Positions 1-11,412 of a DNA stretch of 64,000 bases are shown in pieces (position 1 is the stretch's first letter; every line of letters starts with the position of its first letter). This DNA comes from Parvibaculum sp. Lineage in GTDB: Bacteria; Pseudomonadota; Alphaproteobacteria; Parvibaculales; Parvibaculaceae. Under the pieces are notes generated by a model that saw only the letters and a program-made list of their open reading frames with translations, did not search any database and was not told the origin of the DNA. The stretch spans positions 2,043,501-2,107,500 of the forward strand of contig NZ_JAHBYN010000001.1 in NCBI RefSeq assembly GCF_019635935.1. Direction: 5' to 3'. The position numbers and the translations under genes are program-made.

Positions 1-15
1 ATCTAGCCTTTGCCC

Positions 16-537
16 ATGACCGCCGCCACCGTCCAGACCGCCGATGCCCCGGCCGCGCCGCTCGCGCCGCCGCTCTATTTCAACGCGCTGCTGACGCCGC
101 ACCGCTCGCTGTCGCGCAAGGGCTTTTTCATCGTCATCGGCATCGTTGCGACGGTCAATTTCACCGCCGGCGCGTTCTTCATGGCCAAAGGCGCCTGGCC
201 GGTGCTCGGCTTTTGCGGCCTTGAGGTGCTGCTGGTCTGGTGGGCGTTTCGCGCCAACTACCGCGCGGCGCGGGCCCATGAAACGGTGCAGTTGTCGGAC
301 GGGGAATTGCGCGTCCGCCGCGTCGATGCCAAAGGCCGCGCCCGCGCCTTCAGCTTCCAGCCCTATTGGGTGCGTCTGGCGCTGAAGGAAAATCCCGACA
401 AGTCGACCCATCTTCATCTGCTGAGCCACGGCCGGACGCTCGAGGTCGCGTCTTTCCTGTCGGCGCCCGAACGCAAGGATTTCGCCCGCGCGCTCGAGGC
501 GGCGCTTGTCGAGCAAAGGACCGCCCGTCCGGCCTAA
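16..537 (+). CDS. DUF2244 family integral membrane protein
   Basis: Protein of 173 residues with a hydrophobic hairpin at about residues 35-80, which gives two membrane segments, and a soluble C-terminal half. Size and layout match the DUF2244 family, an alphaproteobacterial membrane family of undefined function. The ATG at 16 is used rather than the in-frame TTG at 10, because the window begins only a few bases upstream and no ribosome binding site can be judged. Its stop overlaps by 4 bases the stop of the convergent gpmA. Family assignment is by recall of the pattern. The biochemical role is unknown. Confidence 0.75.
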   Translation: MTAATVQTADAPAAPLAPPLYFNALLTPHRSLSRKGFFIVIGIVATVNFTAGAFFMAKGAWPVLGFCGLEVLLVWWAFRANYRAARAHETVQLSDGELRVRRVDAKGRARAFSFQPYWVRLALKENPDKSTHLHLLSHGRTLEVASFLSAPERKDFARALEAALVEQRTARPA

Positions 538-1166
538 TGCGCTTCGCGCTCGATCAGCATTTCCTTCTTCAGCACATCGCCCTTGTCGTCCAGCTCATAA
601 ACGATCGGCGCGCCGGTCGCGATGTTGAGCGCCAGCACCTGTTCTTGCGTCAGCTTGTCGAGCAGCATCACGAGCGCGCGAAGTGAGTTGCCATGCGCGG
701 CGACCAGCACCCGCTTGCCCTTCAGCACGCGCGGGCGGATAACCTTTTCATAGTAGGGCAGCACCCGCTCGGCCGTCATCTTCAGGCTTTCGCCGCCGGG
801 CGGTGGCACGTCGTAGGAGCGGCGCCAGATATGCACCTGTTCCTCGCCCCATTTCTCGCGCGCATCGTCCTTGTTGAGGCCCGACAGGTCGCCATAGTCG
901 CGTTCGTTGAGCGCCTGATCCTCGACGATCTCGATATTCGCCTGCCCGAGTTCCTCAAGCATGATGCGGTTGGTCTCTTGCGCGCGGCTAAGCGCCGAGG
1001 TGAAAGCGACATCGAAGACGAGGCCGCGCGCCTTCATCGCCTGGCCCGCCTCGCGCGCCTCGGCAATCCCCTGTTCGGTCAGGCCCGGATCGCGCCAGCC
1101 GGTGAAGAGGTTTTTCTTGTTCCATTCGCTTTGTCCGTGGCGGACAAGCACAAGCAGGTTCGACAA
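534..1166 (-). CDS. gpmA: 2,3-bisphosphoglycerate-dependent phosphoglycerate mutase
   Basis: Interconverts 3- and 2-phosphoglycerate in cytosolic glycolysis and gluconeogenesis. The 210-residue product has the histidine phosphatase signature RHGQSEWN with the phospho-accepting His10, then [10 protein letters not shown], and the second catalytic His in [10 protein letters not shown]. At 210 residues it is the short form usual in alphaproteobacteria; the E. coli enzyme is about 250. It lies 30 bases downstream of dapB on the same strand, so the two are probably cotranscribed. Identification is secure from the motifs. Confidence 0.95.
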   Translation of the reverse strand: MSNLLVLVRHGQSEWNKKNLFTGWRDPGLTEQGIAEAREAGQAMKARGLVFDVAFTSALSRAQETNRIMLEELGQANIEIVEDQALNERDYGDLSGLNKDDAREKWGEEQVHIWRRSYDVPPPGGESLKMTAERVLPYYEKVIRPRVLKGKRVLVAAHGNSLRALVMLLDKLTQEQVLALNIATGAPIVYELDDKGDVLKKEMLIEREAH

Positions 1167-1196
1167 GTCGCGCTCCCGTATTTATCTGTAGACGGA

Positions 1197-2009
1197 TTAT
1201 TCGATGCCGAGCACGTCGGCCATGCTGAAAAGCCCGGGCCCCTTGCCCTGTCCCCAGACCGCCGCCTTCAGCGCGCCGCGCGCGAAGATGCCGCGATCCT
1301 CGGCAATGTGGCCGAGCACGATCCGCTCATGTTCGCCGGCAAGGATCACCTGATGATCGCCGACGACGGAGCCGCCGCGAAGCGAGGCAAAGCCGATCGC
1401 GCCTTCCGTGCGCGCGCCGGTCTGCCCGTCGCGTCCGCGCTCGGAATTGTCCTTGAGCGAAATGCCGCGCCCCTCGGCCGCCGCCTGCCCGAGCAGCAGC
1501 GCCGTGCCCGACGGCGCATCGACCTTGTGGCGATGATGCATTTCGACGATCTCGATGTCCCACGAGGTGTCGAGCGCGCGCGCCGCCTGCCGCACCAATG
1601 CGGCCAGCAGATTGACCCCGAGGCTCATATTGCCGGCCTTGACCACGGTCGCATGCCGGGCCGCCGCCGCGATCCGTTCCTCGTCGGCCGCCGTGAAGCC
1701 GGTCGTGCCGATCACATGGACGATCCGCGCCTGCGCCGTCAGCGCCGCGAATTCGACGCTCGCCGCGGGCACCGAGAAATCGACCAGCGCATCGGCATCC
1801 TTGATGACGGAAAGCGCGTCGGCCGTCGCGGCAAGGCCGAGCGGCGCGAGGCCGGCCAGCGTGCCGAGATCGGCGCCGAGATGGGCGGACCCCTCGGCCT
1901 CGATGCCGCCGGCAAGCGCGAGCCCCGCCGTCTCGTCGATGAGCCGGATCAGCGTTCGGCCCATCCGGCCGCCCGCCCCCGTCACCGCGATCTTGATGTC
2001 TGCCGCCAT
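1197..2009 (-). CDS. dapB: 4-hydroxy-tetrahydrodipicolinate reductase
   Basis: Cytosolic enzyme of lysine and diaminopimelate synthesis that reduces hydroxy-tetrahydrodipicolinate with NAD(P)H. The N-terminus has the Rossmann dinucleotide motif GAGGRMGR. The central signature [14 protein letters not shown] carries the catalytic His and Lys. From the ATG at 2009 the product is 270 residues, the usual family length; an in-frame ATG at 2018 would add three residues. It is followed closely by gpmA on the same strand. It supplies precursor for peptidoglycan, which several other genes in the window also serve. Confidence 0.96.
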   Translation of the reverse strand: MAADIKIAVTGAGGRMGRTLIRLIDETAGLALAGGIEAEGSAHLGADLGTLAGLAPLGLAATADALSVIKDADALVDFSVPAASVEFAALTAQARIVHVIGTTGFTAADEERIAAAARHATVVKAGNMSLGVNLLAALVRQAARALDTSWDIEIVEMHHRHKVDAPSGTALLLGQAAAEGRGISLKDNSERGRDGQTGARTEGAIGFASLRGGSVVGDHQVILAGEHERIVLGHIAEDRGIFARGALKAAVWGQGKGPGLFSMADVLGIE

Positions 2010-2052
2010 GTCGATCATCCCAAAGCGTTCGGGGCTCTATAGCAGCCCGCCA

Positions 2053-2391
2053 TCAGCCCCGAAAGACGAAATAAGCCCCGAGCGCGATCAGCGAAAAGCC
2101 GATCAGCGTGTTCCAGGTCGGCCCTTGTCCGAGATAAAAGGCCGAAAAGCCGATGAAAACCGTCAGCGTGATGACTTCCTGCATGGTCTTCAGCTGATGC
2201 GCGGTATAGACGCCATAACCGATCCGGTTGGCGGGGACGGCAAGCATGTATTCGATGAGTGCGATGCTCCAGCTCACCAGCACCACCGTCAATATCGGCA
2301 GATGCTTGAATTTGAGGTGCCAGTACCAGGCAAAGGTCATGAAGATGTTGGAGGCGACGAGCAGCACCACCGGCAGGACGTAATTTTGCAT
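2053..2391 (-). CDS. DMT-family small membrane protein (DUF486)
   Basis: Protein of 112 residues that is almost entirely hydrophobic, with four predicted membrane helices. It fits the DUF486 group of the drug/metabolite transporter superfamily. The reading frame stays open upstream into dnaJ, but the ATG at 2391 starts a typical membrane helix and lies just after the dnaJ terminator, so it is taken as the start. Substrate is unknown. It sits between dnaJ and dapB on the same strand and likely has its own promoter or depends on terminator read-through. Confidence 0.8.
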   Translation of the reverse strand: MQNYVLPVVLLVASNIFMTFAWYWHLKFKHLPILTVVLVSWSIALIEYMLAVPANRIGYGVYTAHQLKTMQEVITLTVFIGFSAFYLGQGPTWNTLIGFSLIALGAYFVFRG

Positions 2392-2407
2392 GCGCCGACC
2401 GCCCACG

Positions 2408-2438
2408 AAAAAGGCCCCGCCGGGATGTCGGCGGAGCC
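2408..2438 (-). terminator. Rho-independent terminator after dnaJ
   Basis: Read on the minus strand, GGCTCCGCCG pairs with CGGCGGGGCC (one mismatch) around a short loop and is followed at once by TTTTT. It lies 22 bases beyond the dnaJ stop codon and ahead of the DMT gene. Confidence 0.8.
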
Positions 2439-2459
2439 CTTGAAGGATAGCGCAAAGCC

Positions 2460-3614
2460 TCAGTTCTGGAAGCCGTCCCAGAACTCCTTGACCTTGGCGA
2501 AGAAACCGGAGCTTTCCGGGTTGTTGCTGTCGCTCGATGCGGTCTCGAACTCCTTCAGCAGGTCTTTTTGCTTCTTGCTGAGATGGACCGGCGTCTCGAC
2601 CGTGATCTGGATATAAAGATCGCCCGTCTCGCGCGAATTGACGACCGGCATGCCTTTGCCCTTGAGGCGGAACTGGCGACCGGTCTGCGCGCCTTCCGGC
2701 ACTTTCACTTTCACCTTTTTGCCGCCCAGCGTCGGCACCTCGATCTCGCCGCCAAGCGAGGCGGTGACCATCGAAATCGGCACGCGGCAGAAGAGATCGG
2801 CGCCGTCGCGCTCGAAGAGCCGGTGCGGTTTGACCGAAAGGAAGATGTAGAGGTCGCCCGCCGGCCCGCCGCGCATCCCGGCCTCGCCCTCGCCGGCAAG
2901 GCGGATCCGCGTGCCGTCCTCGACGCCGGCCGGAATGTTGACCGACAGCGTGCGTTCCTTCTCGACGCGGCCCTGCCCGTGACAATCGGTGCAGGGCTTG
3001 TCGATGGTCTGGCCGCGCCCGTGACAGGTCGGGCAGGTGCGTTCGATGGTGAAGAAGCCTTGGGAGGCGCGCACCTTGCCGTGACCCTGGCAGGTCGTGC
3101 AGGTGACGGGGCTCGAACCCGGCGCCGCGCCCGATCCCTTGCAGGTCTCGCAGGCGACTGAAGAGGGCACACGCACCTGCGCCTTCTTGCCCTCGAAGGC
3201 TTCCTCGAGATCGATTTCCATGTTGTAGCGCAGGTCGTGACCGCGCGTCCGGCCGTCGCCGCCGCGCGGACCGCGCCGCCCGCCCATGAACTCGCCGAAC
3301 AGATCGTCGAAAATGTCGGACATCGACGCGCCGCCGGCAAAGCCGCGCGCACCGCCGCGCGCGCCCGCCCCCATGCCGCCCATCCCGCCGTCGAAAGCCG
3401 CATGACCGAACTGGTCGTAAGCCGCGCGGCTCTGTTCGTCCTTCAGCGCGTCATAGGCCTCGTTGAGTTCCTTGAAGCGCTTCTCGGCTTCCTTGTCGCC
3501 CTGGTTCTGGTCGGGATGAAGCTTCTTGGCGAGATTGCGATAAGCTTTCTTCAGCTCGTCCGCGCTCGCATCGCGGCCAACCCCCAGCACGTCGTAAAAA
3601 TCGCGTTTCGACAT
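2460..3614 (-). CDS. dnaJ: Molecular chaperone DnaJ (Hsp40)
   Basis: Co-chaperone that stimulates the DnaK ATPase and delivers unfolded clients. The 384 residues show the order J domain with the HPD motif near residue 33, a Gly/Phe-rich linker (about 75-120), four zinc-binding CxxCxGxG repeats ([32 protein letters not shown]) and the C-terminal peptide-binding domain. This makes it a type I DnaJ of normal length. It lies 101 bases downstream of dnaK on the same strand with no clear terminator between them, so a dnaK-dnaJ operon is likely. Confidence 0.98.
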   Translation of the reverse strand: MSKRDFYDVLGVGRDASADELKKAYRNLAKKLHPDQNQGDKEAEKRFKELNEAYDALKDEQSRAAYDQFGHAAFDGGMGGMGAGARGGARGFAGGASMSDIFDDLFGEFMGGRRGPRGGDGRTRGHDLRYNMEIDLEEAFEGKKAQVRVPSSVACETCKGSGAAPGSSPVTCTTCQGHGKVRASQGFFTIERTCPTCHGRGQTIDKPCTDCHGQGRVEKERTLSVNIPAGVEDGTRIRLAGEGEAGMRGGPAGDLYIFLSVKPHRLFERDGADLFCRVPISMVTASLGGEIEVPTLGGKKVKVKVPEGAQTGRQFRLKGKGMPVVNSRETGDLYIQITVETPVHLSKKQKDLLKEFETASSDSNNPESSGFFAKVKEFWDGFQN

Positions 3615-3715
3615 CGGGAATCACCGTAACCGCAGGGCCGCCGTCGCGGGCGCGCTCGCGCGCGCCCGTCCGGCATTTTGTGTGGAGAATGAGGGCGTCA
3701 TTTCGAGGCCCCGGA

Positions 3716-5641
<1,926 letters not shown>

Positions 5642-5839
5642 TGTCTGTAGTCCTCACGTTGCGGCGGGCCGGGCGGGCCACATCTGGCGCCCGCTTGGAA
5701 CTTCCGGATGCGCCCGTGCGGGCGCTCCCGGTCGAAACCGGCCCCCTGAAAAGGGGTTGTCCGTCCCGGCGGGCGCAAGGGCTCCCCAAGGGCGGGCCCT
5801 CAAAGCCCCCGGGGTCCGGGGGTTGAAACGGTTGCGCTG

Positions 5840-5869
5840 TATATAGGTTTGGGTTTCACGCCCCGCAAG
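5840..5869 (-). promoter_or_regulatory. Candidate heat-shock (RpoH) promoter of dnaK
   Basis: On the minus strand CTTG (5869-5866) is followed after 18 bases by CCTATATA (5847-5840). This resembles the alphaproteobacterial RpoH pattern of a CTTG box and a C-TATAT box at this spacing. It points toward dnaK and leaves a leader of roughly 190 bases. Inference only; a sigma-70 reading is also possible. Confidence 0.4.
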
Positions 5870-5977
5870 CGTTGATGCGGCAATATGGCCACAGGAAGTG
5901 AGGCTTTCGGGACTCAGGGAGTGCCGCAGCGCATTCTCTTTTGGAACCCGGATCGTCCGGTGGCGGCAAAACGCAAA

Positions 5978-6008
5978 ACGGACGGCGCGTACCCCACCCG
6001 CCGTCCGT
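5978..6008 (-). terminator. Rho-independent terminator of the Sel1 lipoprotein gene
   Basis: A perfect 9-bp stem (ACGGACGGC with GCCGTCCGT) and a 13-base loop. Read on the minus strand it is followed by TTTTGCGTTTT. It lies 23 bases past the stop of the gene at 6032-6574. Confidence 0.8.
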
Positions 6009-6031
6009 CAGCACTCGATCTATTCGGAACC

Positions 6032-6574
6032 CTAGAGCTGATTGTCCGGATAGACCGCGTTCCATTCGCAGGCCTGGGCTTCCCAGTCCTGTTGCCGCAA
6101 ATTCGCCTGCAACCGCTCGGGCCCGGTCATTTCCGCGCCAAGCTGCGCGGCCTTCTTCGCAGCGCCGTCATATCCGGCTTCGGCTGCGAGGTTGAACCAC
6201 ATCAGCGCCAGCGGCTTGTTCTCGCGCTGCGTCGTCAGCATGGCGGCGGCCTTGGCGGGCGCGTTCATGCCGCGCACGAGATCGCCCGAATAGATGCGGC
6301 CGAGCTCATATTTGGCGCGCGGATCGCCGGCCTTCGCGGCCTTGCAGTACCACTCGGTCGCCTTCTGGTTGTCGAGAACGCCGGCGGAGCCTGCGATGGT
6401 GCAGCAATGGCTGTCGCCCATTTTCATCTGCGCCGCGACGTCTCCCGCCGCCGCCGCATCTTCGTTCGCGAGAATGCGGGCATTGTCGCTCGCCCGCGTC
6501 GCACCCTGCATGGCAACCGCCGCGCAGCCCGAAAGCATCGCCGCCGTCAGCAAAATCCCGATCGTCCTGATCAT
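6032..6574 (-). CDS. Sel1-repeat lipoprotein
   Basis: A 180-residue exported lipoprotein. The N-terminus is a short signal peptide ending in the lipobox LSGC, followed by Sel1/TPR-like helical repeats such as KATEWYCKAAKAGDPRAKYELGRIYSGD and PLALMWFNLAAEAGYDGAAKKAAQ. Sel1 repeats usually mediate protein-protein contacts in the envelope; the partner here is unknown. The start at 6574 is chosen because GGAGGGGG lies just upstream and a signal peptide follows. The open frame extends 22 codons further upstream without support. It ends at a clear terminator and is monocistronic. Confidence 0.8.
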   Translation of the reverse strand: MIRTIGILLTAAMLSGCAAVAMQGATRASDNARILANEDAAAAGDVAAQMKMGDSHCCTIAGSAGVLDNQKATEWYCKAAKAGDPRAKYELGRIYSGDLVRGMNAPAKAAAMLTTQRENKPLALMWFNLAAEAGYDGAAKKAAQLGAEMTGPERLQANLRQQDWEAQACEWNAVYPDNQL

Positions 6575-6688
6575 CGCGCACCCCCTCCGCTTCGATTGGT
6601 GCCGGGCGGCCCGCCGCCCGGTCGGGCAACAATATGACACTCATAATGCCAAAAGTCGAGGCCGGATTTTTGCCGCTAGACTGCGCCC

Positions 6689-7315
6689 ATGAAACCGGTC
6701 GAAACCGAATTTGAAGGCCTGACGCTCTATCCGCGCCATCTGGACGCGGCGGCGCAAAAGGCACTCGCCATCGAGCTTGTACAGGCCTTCGAGCGCGCCC
6801 CGCCCTATCGCCCGAAGATGCCGCGCACCGGCAAGCCCTGGTCGATCCGCCAGACCAATTTCGGCGCGCTCGGCTGGGTCTCGCAGCCGCAGGGCTATGG
6901 CTATGCGGCGCGCGACGAGGTTAACAACGCCCCCTGGCCGGCCATACCCGAGGCCCTACTGGCGCTTTGGCAGGAGGTCGCGGCTTATCCGGCCCCGCCC
7001 GAATGCTGCCTGGTCAATCTCTACGAGGAGCCGCGAGCCCGCATGGGTCTGCACCGCGACGAGGACGAAGCGGCGCTCGACGCGCCGGTCGTCTCGCTGT
7101 CGCTCGGCGACACATGCGTTTTTCGCGTCGGCGGATTCGCCCGCGGCGACAAATCGAAAAGCTTCAGACTCTCCTCTGGCGACGTGCTGGTGATGGGCGG
7201 CCCGTCGCGCCTGCGCTTTCACGGCGTCGACCGTGTGATTTCCGGCTCCTCGCAACTGATCCCCGGCGGCGGCCGCATCAATCTGACATTGAGGCGCGTG
7301 ACGAAACCGGCGTGA
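6689..7315 (+). CDS. alkB: AlkB-type alpha-ketoglutarate-dependent dioxygenase
   Basis: Fe(II)/2-oxoglutarate dioxygenase that reverses alkylation damage on DNA or RNA bases. In 208 residues it shows the iron ligands HxD (LHRDEDE) and the distal His (RFHGVDR), and the RINLTLRR segment with the Arg residues that bind 2-oxoglutarate. It is divergent from the Sel1 gene and nearly abuts the convergent NnrU gene (6-base gap). No Ada box or ada gene is present nearby, so regulation by the adaptive response cannot be inferred. Confidence 0.93.
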   Translation: MKPVETEFEGLTLYPRHLDAAAQKALAIELVQAFERAPPYRPKMPRTGKPWSIRQTNFGALGWVSQPQGYGYAARDEVNNAPWPAIPEALLALWQEVAAYPAPPECCLVNLYEEPRARMGLHRDEDEAALDAPVVSLSLGDTCVFRVGGFARGDKSKSFRLSSGDVLVMGGPSRLRFHGVDRVISGSSQLIPGGGRINLTLRRVTKPA

Positions 7316-7321
7316 GTTTCG

Positions 7322-8026
7322 TCAGTAGGGATACCAGCCCGGCACCGGCGAAACGCCGAAAGCCCATAAGTGCCCGTAAAACAAGGCCCCGAACACGATG
7401 AGCGCGGCGAGGATTCGCCACCAGCCAAGTTCGCCGAGCTTCAATGTGTTGCGCCCGGCGATAATCGCCAGGAAAGGCGGGTTGGAGGTCTTCGACGCGA
7501 AATCGCGCCAGCCTTCGCCCAGCTTCTTCTCGCGCTTGTCGTCGATCGAGAAAGTGCCGAGTAGGGCCAGCACCGCGAAGGTGCCGAAGAAAATGATCGA
7601 CGCCTGGTCGCCATTGATCAGCACATGCCAGGACGCCCAGATCGTTGCGCCCCACAAAAACGGATGCCGCGTGATCCGCAGCATGCCCTTGACCGTCTCC
7701 GGGTCGGCCGCCAGCCCTTCGGCGCCGGCCGCGGTCGGATTGGGCGTCGTGACGCCGATGACCGCGAACAGCGTGGCGATCAGCATGACGAGCGGCGACA
7801 GATGCAAGGCCCAGAGCGGTGGCGCCCAGTGAAGCGGGTTGGGGCCGGAAACGGCCGCGTTGTAGGACATGGCGAGCCAGACAATGCCGCCAATCGAGGC
7901 CAGCGAGAAAACGCCGAGATAAGGCCGCTCGCCGATGACGCCGACAATCCGGCCCCTGAGGCCCGAGCCCGCGATCACGAGATGTATTCCGAGAAAAAAT
8001 GCCGCCGCCGCCCAAAGTTCGAGCAT
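7322..8026 (-). CDS. NnrU family membrane protein
   Basis: A 234-residue integral membrane protein with about six hydrophobic segments and the conserved TRHPFLWGATIWASWH region typical of the NnrU/isoprenylcysteine methyltransferase-like fold. NnrU was first linked to nitric oxide metabolism in denitrifiers, but most homologues occur outside denitrification clusters, as here, so the role is open. It lies downstream of grpE on the same strand with a gap of about 100 bases. Confidence 0.8.
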   Translation of the reverse strand: MLELWAAAAFFLGIHLVIAGSGLRGRIVGVIGERPYLGVFSLASIGGIVWLAMSYNAAVSGPNPLHWAPPLWALHLSPLVMLIATLFAVIGVTTPNPTAAGAEGLAADPETVKGMLRITRHPFLWGATIWASWHVLINGDQASIIFFGTFAVLALLGTFSIDDKREKKLGEGWRDFASKTSNPPFLAIIAGRNTLKLGELGWWRILAALIVFGALFYGHLWAFGVSPVPGWYPY

Positions 8027-8125
8027 ATTCAGTCTCCTCCTCCGCCCAGTCTATAACAGCGTTATAACTATGGACTCGCGCAGGCCCGGTTTCAAGGCAT
8101 GCGATAAGGATGGAGCTTCGCTTTT

Positions 8126-8770
8126 TCAGGCCGTCGTGTCGACATTGGCGCCTTTCTCGGCGCCCTCCGACTTCGCGACGCCGACCCGCGCGGCGCGCAG
8201 CAGCCGCTCGCCGATCAGATAGCCGCCTTCGAGCACATGCACGACCGCGCCGGCCGGATGTTCGGTGCCCGGCACCTCGAACATCGCCTCATGCAGGTTC
8301 GGATCGAAGCGCTCGCCCGGCTGCGGGGTGATTTCGCGAATCCCGTGGCGCTCGAAGATCGACAGCAATTGCCGCTCGGTCATCTCGACGCCTTCGATCA
8401 TCGCCTTGACGCTTTCGGCGGCGCCTTCGCGCTCGTCGTCCTTCAGCGTCGCGACGGCGCGCCGCAGATTGTCGGACACCTGCAGCATGTCGCGGGCGAA
8501 ATTGGCCGCCGCATAGCGCGACGCATCCGCCTTGTCGCGCTCGGCGCGCTTGCGGGTGTTTTCCATTTCGGCCGCGACCCGGAGCAGCCGGTCTTTCAGA
8601 TCGGCGATCTCGGCCTGAAGCGCTGCCGCATCCGGCGCGGCCTCGACGGTTTCGGGCGCCGCGGCATCGGCCGCCTCGCCTTGCCGGGCGGGCTCGGCCG
8701 CCAGCGTTTCGGCCAGTTTCGCGGCCGTTTCGGGCGTTCCGGTGTCGGGTTTGCTGTTTTCGTCGCTCAT
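8126..8770 (-). CDS. grpE: Nucleotide exchange factor GrpE
   Basis: Releases ADP from DnaK. From the ATG at 8770 the protein is 214 residues: an acidic Ala/Glu-rich N-terminus, a long coiled coil (about 60-115, ALQAEIADLKDRLLRVAAEMENTRKRAE) and the beta-domain with PGERFDPNLHEAMFEVP and the GGYLIGERLLRAARVGVAK signature. The frame extends to 8821 but the extra residues are not conserved in type. It is 105 bases downstream of hrcA, the usual hrcA-grpE order, and separated from dnaK-dnaJ by about 2.5 kb. Confidence 0.97.
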   Translation of the reverse strand: MSDENSKPDTGTPETAAKLAETLAAEPARQGEAADAAAPETVEAAPDAAALQAEIADLKDRLLRVAAEMENTRKRAERDKADASRYAAANFARDMLQVSDNLRRAVATLKDDEREGAAESVKAMIEGVEMTERQLLSIFERHGIREITPQPGERFDPNLHEAMFEVPGTEHPAGAVVHVLEGGYLIGERLLRAARVGVAKSEGAEKGANVDTTA

Positions 8771-8875
8771 GGGGCTTCGTCTCGCGTCCACGTCGTTTAT
8801 CGGCTCTTCCGGCGAGTGCATTTGCGCGCCGGGGACCGATATGTCAACCCGGCAGCATGTCTCACGCGCCCTGCC

Positions 8876-9934
8876 CTAATTGATCAGCCGGCCGACCAGC
8901 TTGGCCGTGTAGTCGACCATCGGGATCACCCGCGCATAATTGAGCCGCGTCGGCCCGATCACGCCGAGCACACCCACCACATGCTGCTGGGCGTCCATAT
9001 AGGGACTGACGATCAGCGACGAGCCCGACAGCGAGAAGAGCTTGTTCTCCGAACCGATGAAGATGCGCACCCCGTCGGCCTGTTCGGCAAGCCCGAGCAG
9101 CTGCACCAGATCGCGCTTGTTCTCGAGATCGTCGAAGAGGAGGCGGATGCGCTCGAGATCCTCCATCGCATGCACATCCTCAAGCAGCCGCGAGCGTCCG
9201 CGCACGATCAGCGATTTGCCGAGCGGATCGTTGCCGCCGCCATTCGTGCCCGACCAGGTCGCAAGCCCCGCCTCGATCACCTTGGCGGTCAGTTCGTTGA
9301 GTTCGGCCTTGCGCGTTTCCATTTCGCGCGCCAGATGCGCCTTCGCCTCGTCCAGCGTCTTGCCGCGCAATTGCGCGTTGAGATAGTTGGTGGCCTCCGC
9401 CAGCGCCGACGGCGTCAGCCCCTTCGGGATTTCGATGACGCGGTTCTCGACCGCGCCGCCCTCGGTGACGATGACGACCAGCGCGCGCTCATTGTCGATG
9501 GGCACGAATTCGAGATGTTTCAGCGCCGCGTCATAGGTCGGCGCGACGACGAAGCCGGCCGCATGGGAGAGGCCCGAAAGCAGCTTCGAGGCCTCGTCCA
9601 GCACATCCTCGACATTCTTGTGCGAGCCCACCACCTGGCGCTCGATCGACTGGCGCTCCTCGTCCGAGAGGTCGCCGATTTCGAGCAGCCCGTCGACGAA
9701 CATCCGAAGCCCGGCCTCGGTCGGCAGCCGCCCGGCGCTGGTATGCGGCGAAAAGATCAGCCCCAGCGCCTCGAGGTCCGACATCACATTGCGGATCGAG
9801 GCCGCCGAAAGCGAGATCGGGAGCTGGCGCGACAGGATGCGCGAGCCCACCGGCTCGCCGGTTTCGAGATAGCTCTCGACCACACGGCGCAGGATCTCGC
9901 GCGAGCGCTCGTTGAGATCCTTGACGGCTACCAT
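8876..9934 (-). CDS. hrcA: Heat-inducible transcription repressor HrcA
   Basis: Repressor of chaperone operons that binds CIRCE operators. The 352-residue product has an N-terminal winged helix ([43 protein letters not shown]) and a C-terminal GAF-like inserted domain ending in [20 protein letters not shown]. Length and domain order are normal. It is divergent from rph across about 160 bases and upstream of grpE. No CIRCE element is visible in this window, so its likely targets (groESL in many alphaproteobacteria) lie elsewhere. Confidence 0.97.
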   Translation of the reverse strand: MVAVKDLNERSREILRRVVESYLETGEPVGSRILSRQLPISLSAASIRNVMSDLEALGLIFSPHTSAGRLPTEAGLRMFVDGLLEIGDLSDEERQSIERQVVGSHKNVEDVLDEASKLLSGLSHAAGFVVAPTYDAALKHLEFVPIDNERALVVIVTEGGAVENRVIEIPKGLTPSALAEATNYLNAQLRGKTLDEAKAHLAREMETRKAELNELTAKVIEAGLATWSGTNGGGNDPLGKSLIVRGRSRLLEDVHAMEDLERIRLLFDDLENKRDLVQLLGLAEQADGVRIFIGSENKLFSLSGSSLIVSPYMDAQQHVVGVLGVIGPTRLNYARVIPMVDYTAKLVGRLIN

Positions 9935-10096
9935 GTGCTTCCCTGTCCCCGGCCCTTAAGTGATTGAAAGAGGAAGATAAATCTAGGTAGCACCGGCGCG
10001 CTCGTCAATTCGCGGGCCGCCTTCCTTTACGCAAGCCACCGCTCAAGGTAGTAAGGCCTCCGCAAATCCCGAAAGCAATAGATTGGAAATCCGAGA

Positions 10097-10813
10097 ATGC
10101 GTCCCTCCGGCCGTCAGCCCCACGAAATGCGTCAGGTCTCCTTCGAGCCCGGCGTCGCCAAACATGCCGAGGGTTCCTGCCTTGTCCGCTTCGGCGACAC
10201 CCATGTGCTCTGCACCGCAAGCCTTGAGGAGCGCGTGCCGCCTTTCCTGAAAGGCGGCGGCAAGGGCTGGGTGACGGCCGAATACGGCATGCTGCCGCGC
10301 TCGACGCATGAGCGGATGCGCCGCGAGGCCGCGCAGGGCAAGCAATCGGGCCGCACACAGGAAATCCAGCGCCTTGTCGGCCGCTCGCTGCGCACCGTGG
10401 TCGATCTCCGGGCGCTCGGCGAGCGCCAGATATCGATCGATTGCGACGTGTTGCAGGCCGATGGCGGCACGCGCACGGCCTCGATCACCGGCGCCTGGGT
10501 GGCGCTGCATCAATGCATCGAATGGATGCGTTCGCGCTCGATGCTGTCGGGCCCGGTGCTGAAGGACCATGTCGCGGCCATCTCCTGCGGCATCTACAAG
10601 GGCCAGCCGGTTGTCGATCTCGACTATGCCGAGGATTCCGAGGCCGACACCGACGCCAATTTCGTCATCACCGGCAAGGGCGGCATCTGCGAAGTGCAGG
10701 GCACCGCCGAGGGCGAGCCCTTCAGCGAGGAAGAACTCTCGAAGCTGCTCGGTCTGGCGAAATCGGCGATCGCCGATCTGGTCATTCGCCAGAAGGAAGC
10801 GGTCTCCGCATGA
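10097..10813 (+). CDS. rph: Ribonuclease PH
   Basis: Phosphorolytic 3'-exoribonuclease that trims tRNA precursors. The 238 residues start with [11 protein letters not shown] and carry [20 protein letters not shown] and [14 protein letters not shown], all hallmarks of the family. Full length. The stop overlaps the rdgB start (ATGA at 10810-10813), so the genes are translationally coupled. The divergent hrcA and the downstream rdgB-hemW order is a standard alphaproteobacterial arrangement. Confidence 0.98.
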   Translation: MRPSGRQPHEMRQVSFEPGVAKHAEGSCLVRFGDTHVLCTASLEERVPPFLKGGGKGWVTAEYGMLPRSTHERMRREAAQGKQSGRTQEIQRLVGRSLRTVVDLRALGERQISIDCDVLQADGGTRTASITGAWVALHQCIEWMRSRSMLSGPVLKDHVAAISCGIYKGQPVVDLDYAEDSEADTDANFVITGKGGICEVQGTAEGEPFSEEELSKLLGLAKSAIADLVIRQKEAVSA

Positions 10814-11412
10814 CGCGCAAGCTCGCAGGCGGCAGGCTCGTCGTCGCGAGCCACAATCCCGGCAAGGTCCGCGAGATCGGCGACCTGCTGGCGCCGTTTG
10901 GCATCGAAGCCGTCTCGGCCGGAGAACTCGGGCTGCCCGAGCCGGAAGAGACCGGCGCGACCTTCCGCGAAAACGCCGAACTGAAGGCGCTGGCCGCCGC
11001 CCGCGCCGCCAGCCTCCCGGCGCTCGCCGACGACAGCGGATTGTGCGTCGATGCGCTCAACGGCGCGCCGGGCATCTATTCGGCGCGCTGGGCCGGACCG
11101 ACCAAGGATTTCGATTTCGCGATGGAAAAACTTCGCCGCGGCATGCTCGAAACCGGGCCGGTGGACACGCGCGCGCATTTCATCTGCGGGCTGGCGCTTG
11201 CATGGCCCGATGGCCACGTCGAATATTTCGAGGGCAGGGTGGATGGCGAACTCGTCTGGCCGCCGCGCGGACAAAAGGGCTTCGGCTACGATCCGATTTT
11301 CGTGGCCGACGGCCACGACATCACCTTCGGCGAAATGGAGCCGGAGAAAAAGCATGACATCTCGCATCGCGCCCACGCCTTCCGTCAGCTCGTCGATGCC
11401 TGTTTCGGCTGA
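10810..11412 (+). CDS. rdgB: Non-canonical purine NTP pyrophosphatase (RdgB/HAM1)
   Basis: Hydrolyses ITP, dITP and XTP to monophosphates and so keeps deaminated purines out of nucleic acids. The 200-residue protein has the substrate loop [13 protein letters not shown], the catalytic [10 protein letters not shown] and the GFGYDPIF motif. The ATG at 10810 is chosen because it overlaps the rph stop; the same frame is open upstream inside rph but is not coding. It is followed by hemW, which overlaps its 3' end. Confidence 0.97.
   Translation: MTRKLAGGRLVVASHNPGKVREIGDLLAPFGIEAVSAGELGLPEPEETGATFRENAELKALAAARAASLPALADDSGLCVDALNGAPGIYSARWAGPTKDFDFAMEKLRRGMLETGPVDTRAHFICGLALAWPDGHVEYFEGRVDGELVWPPRGQKGFGYDPIFVADGHDITFGEMEPEKKHDISHRAHAFRQLVDACFG

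Larger units (their letters stand above)
5642..6031. other. Intergenic region upstream of dnaK
   Basis: A 390-base stretch without a supported gene. It holds the dnaK leader, a run of GC-rich inverted segments around 5750-5820 (CCCCTGAAAAGGGG among them), a candidate heat-shock promoter and the terminator of the Sel1 gene. No CIRCE operator (GCACTC with its inverted partner nine bases away) was found. Confidence 0.6.
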
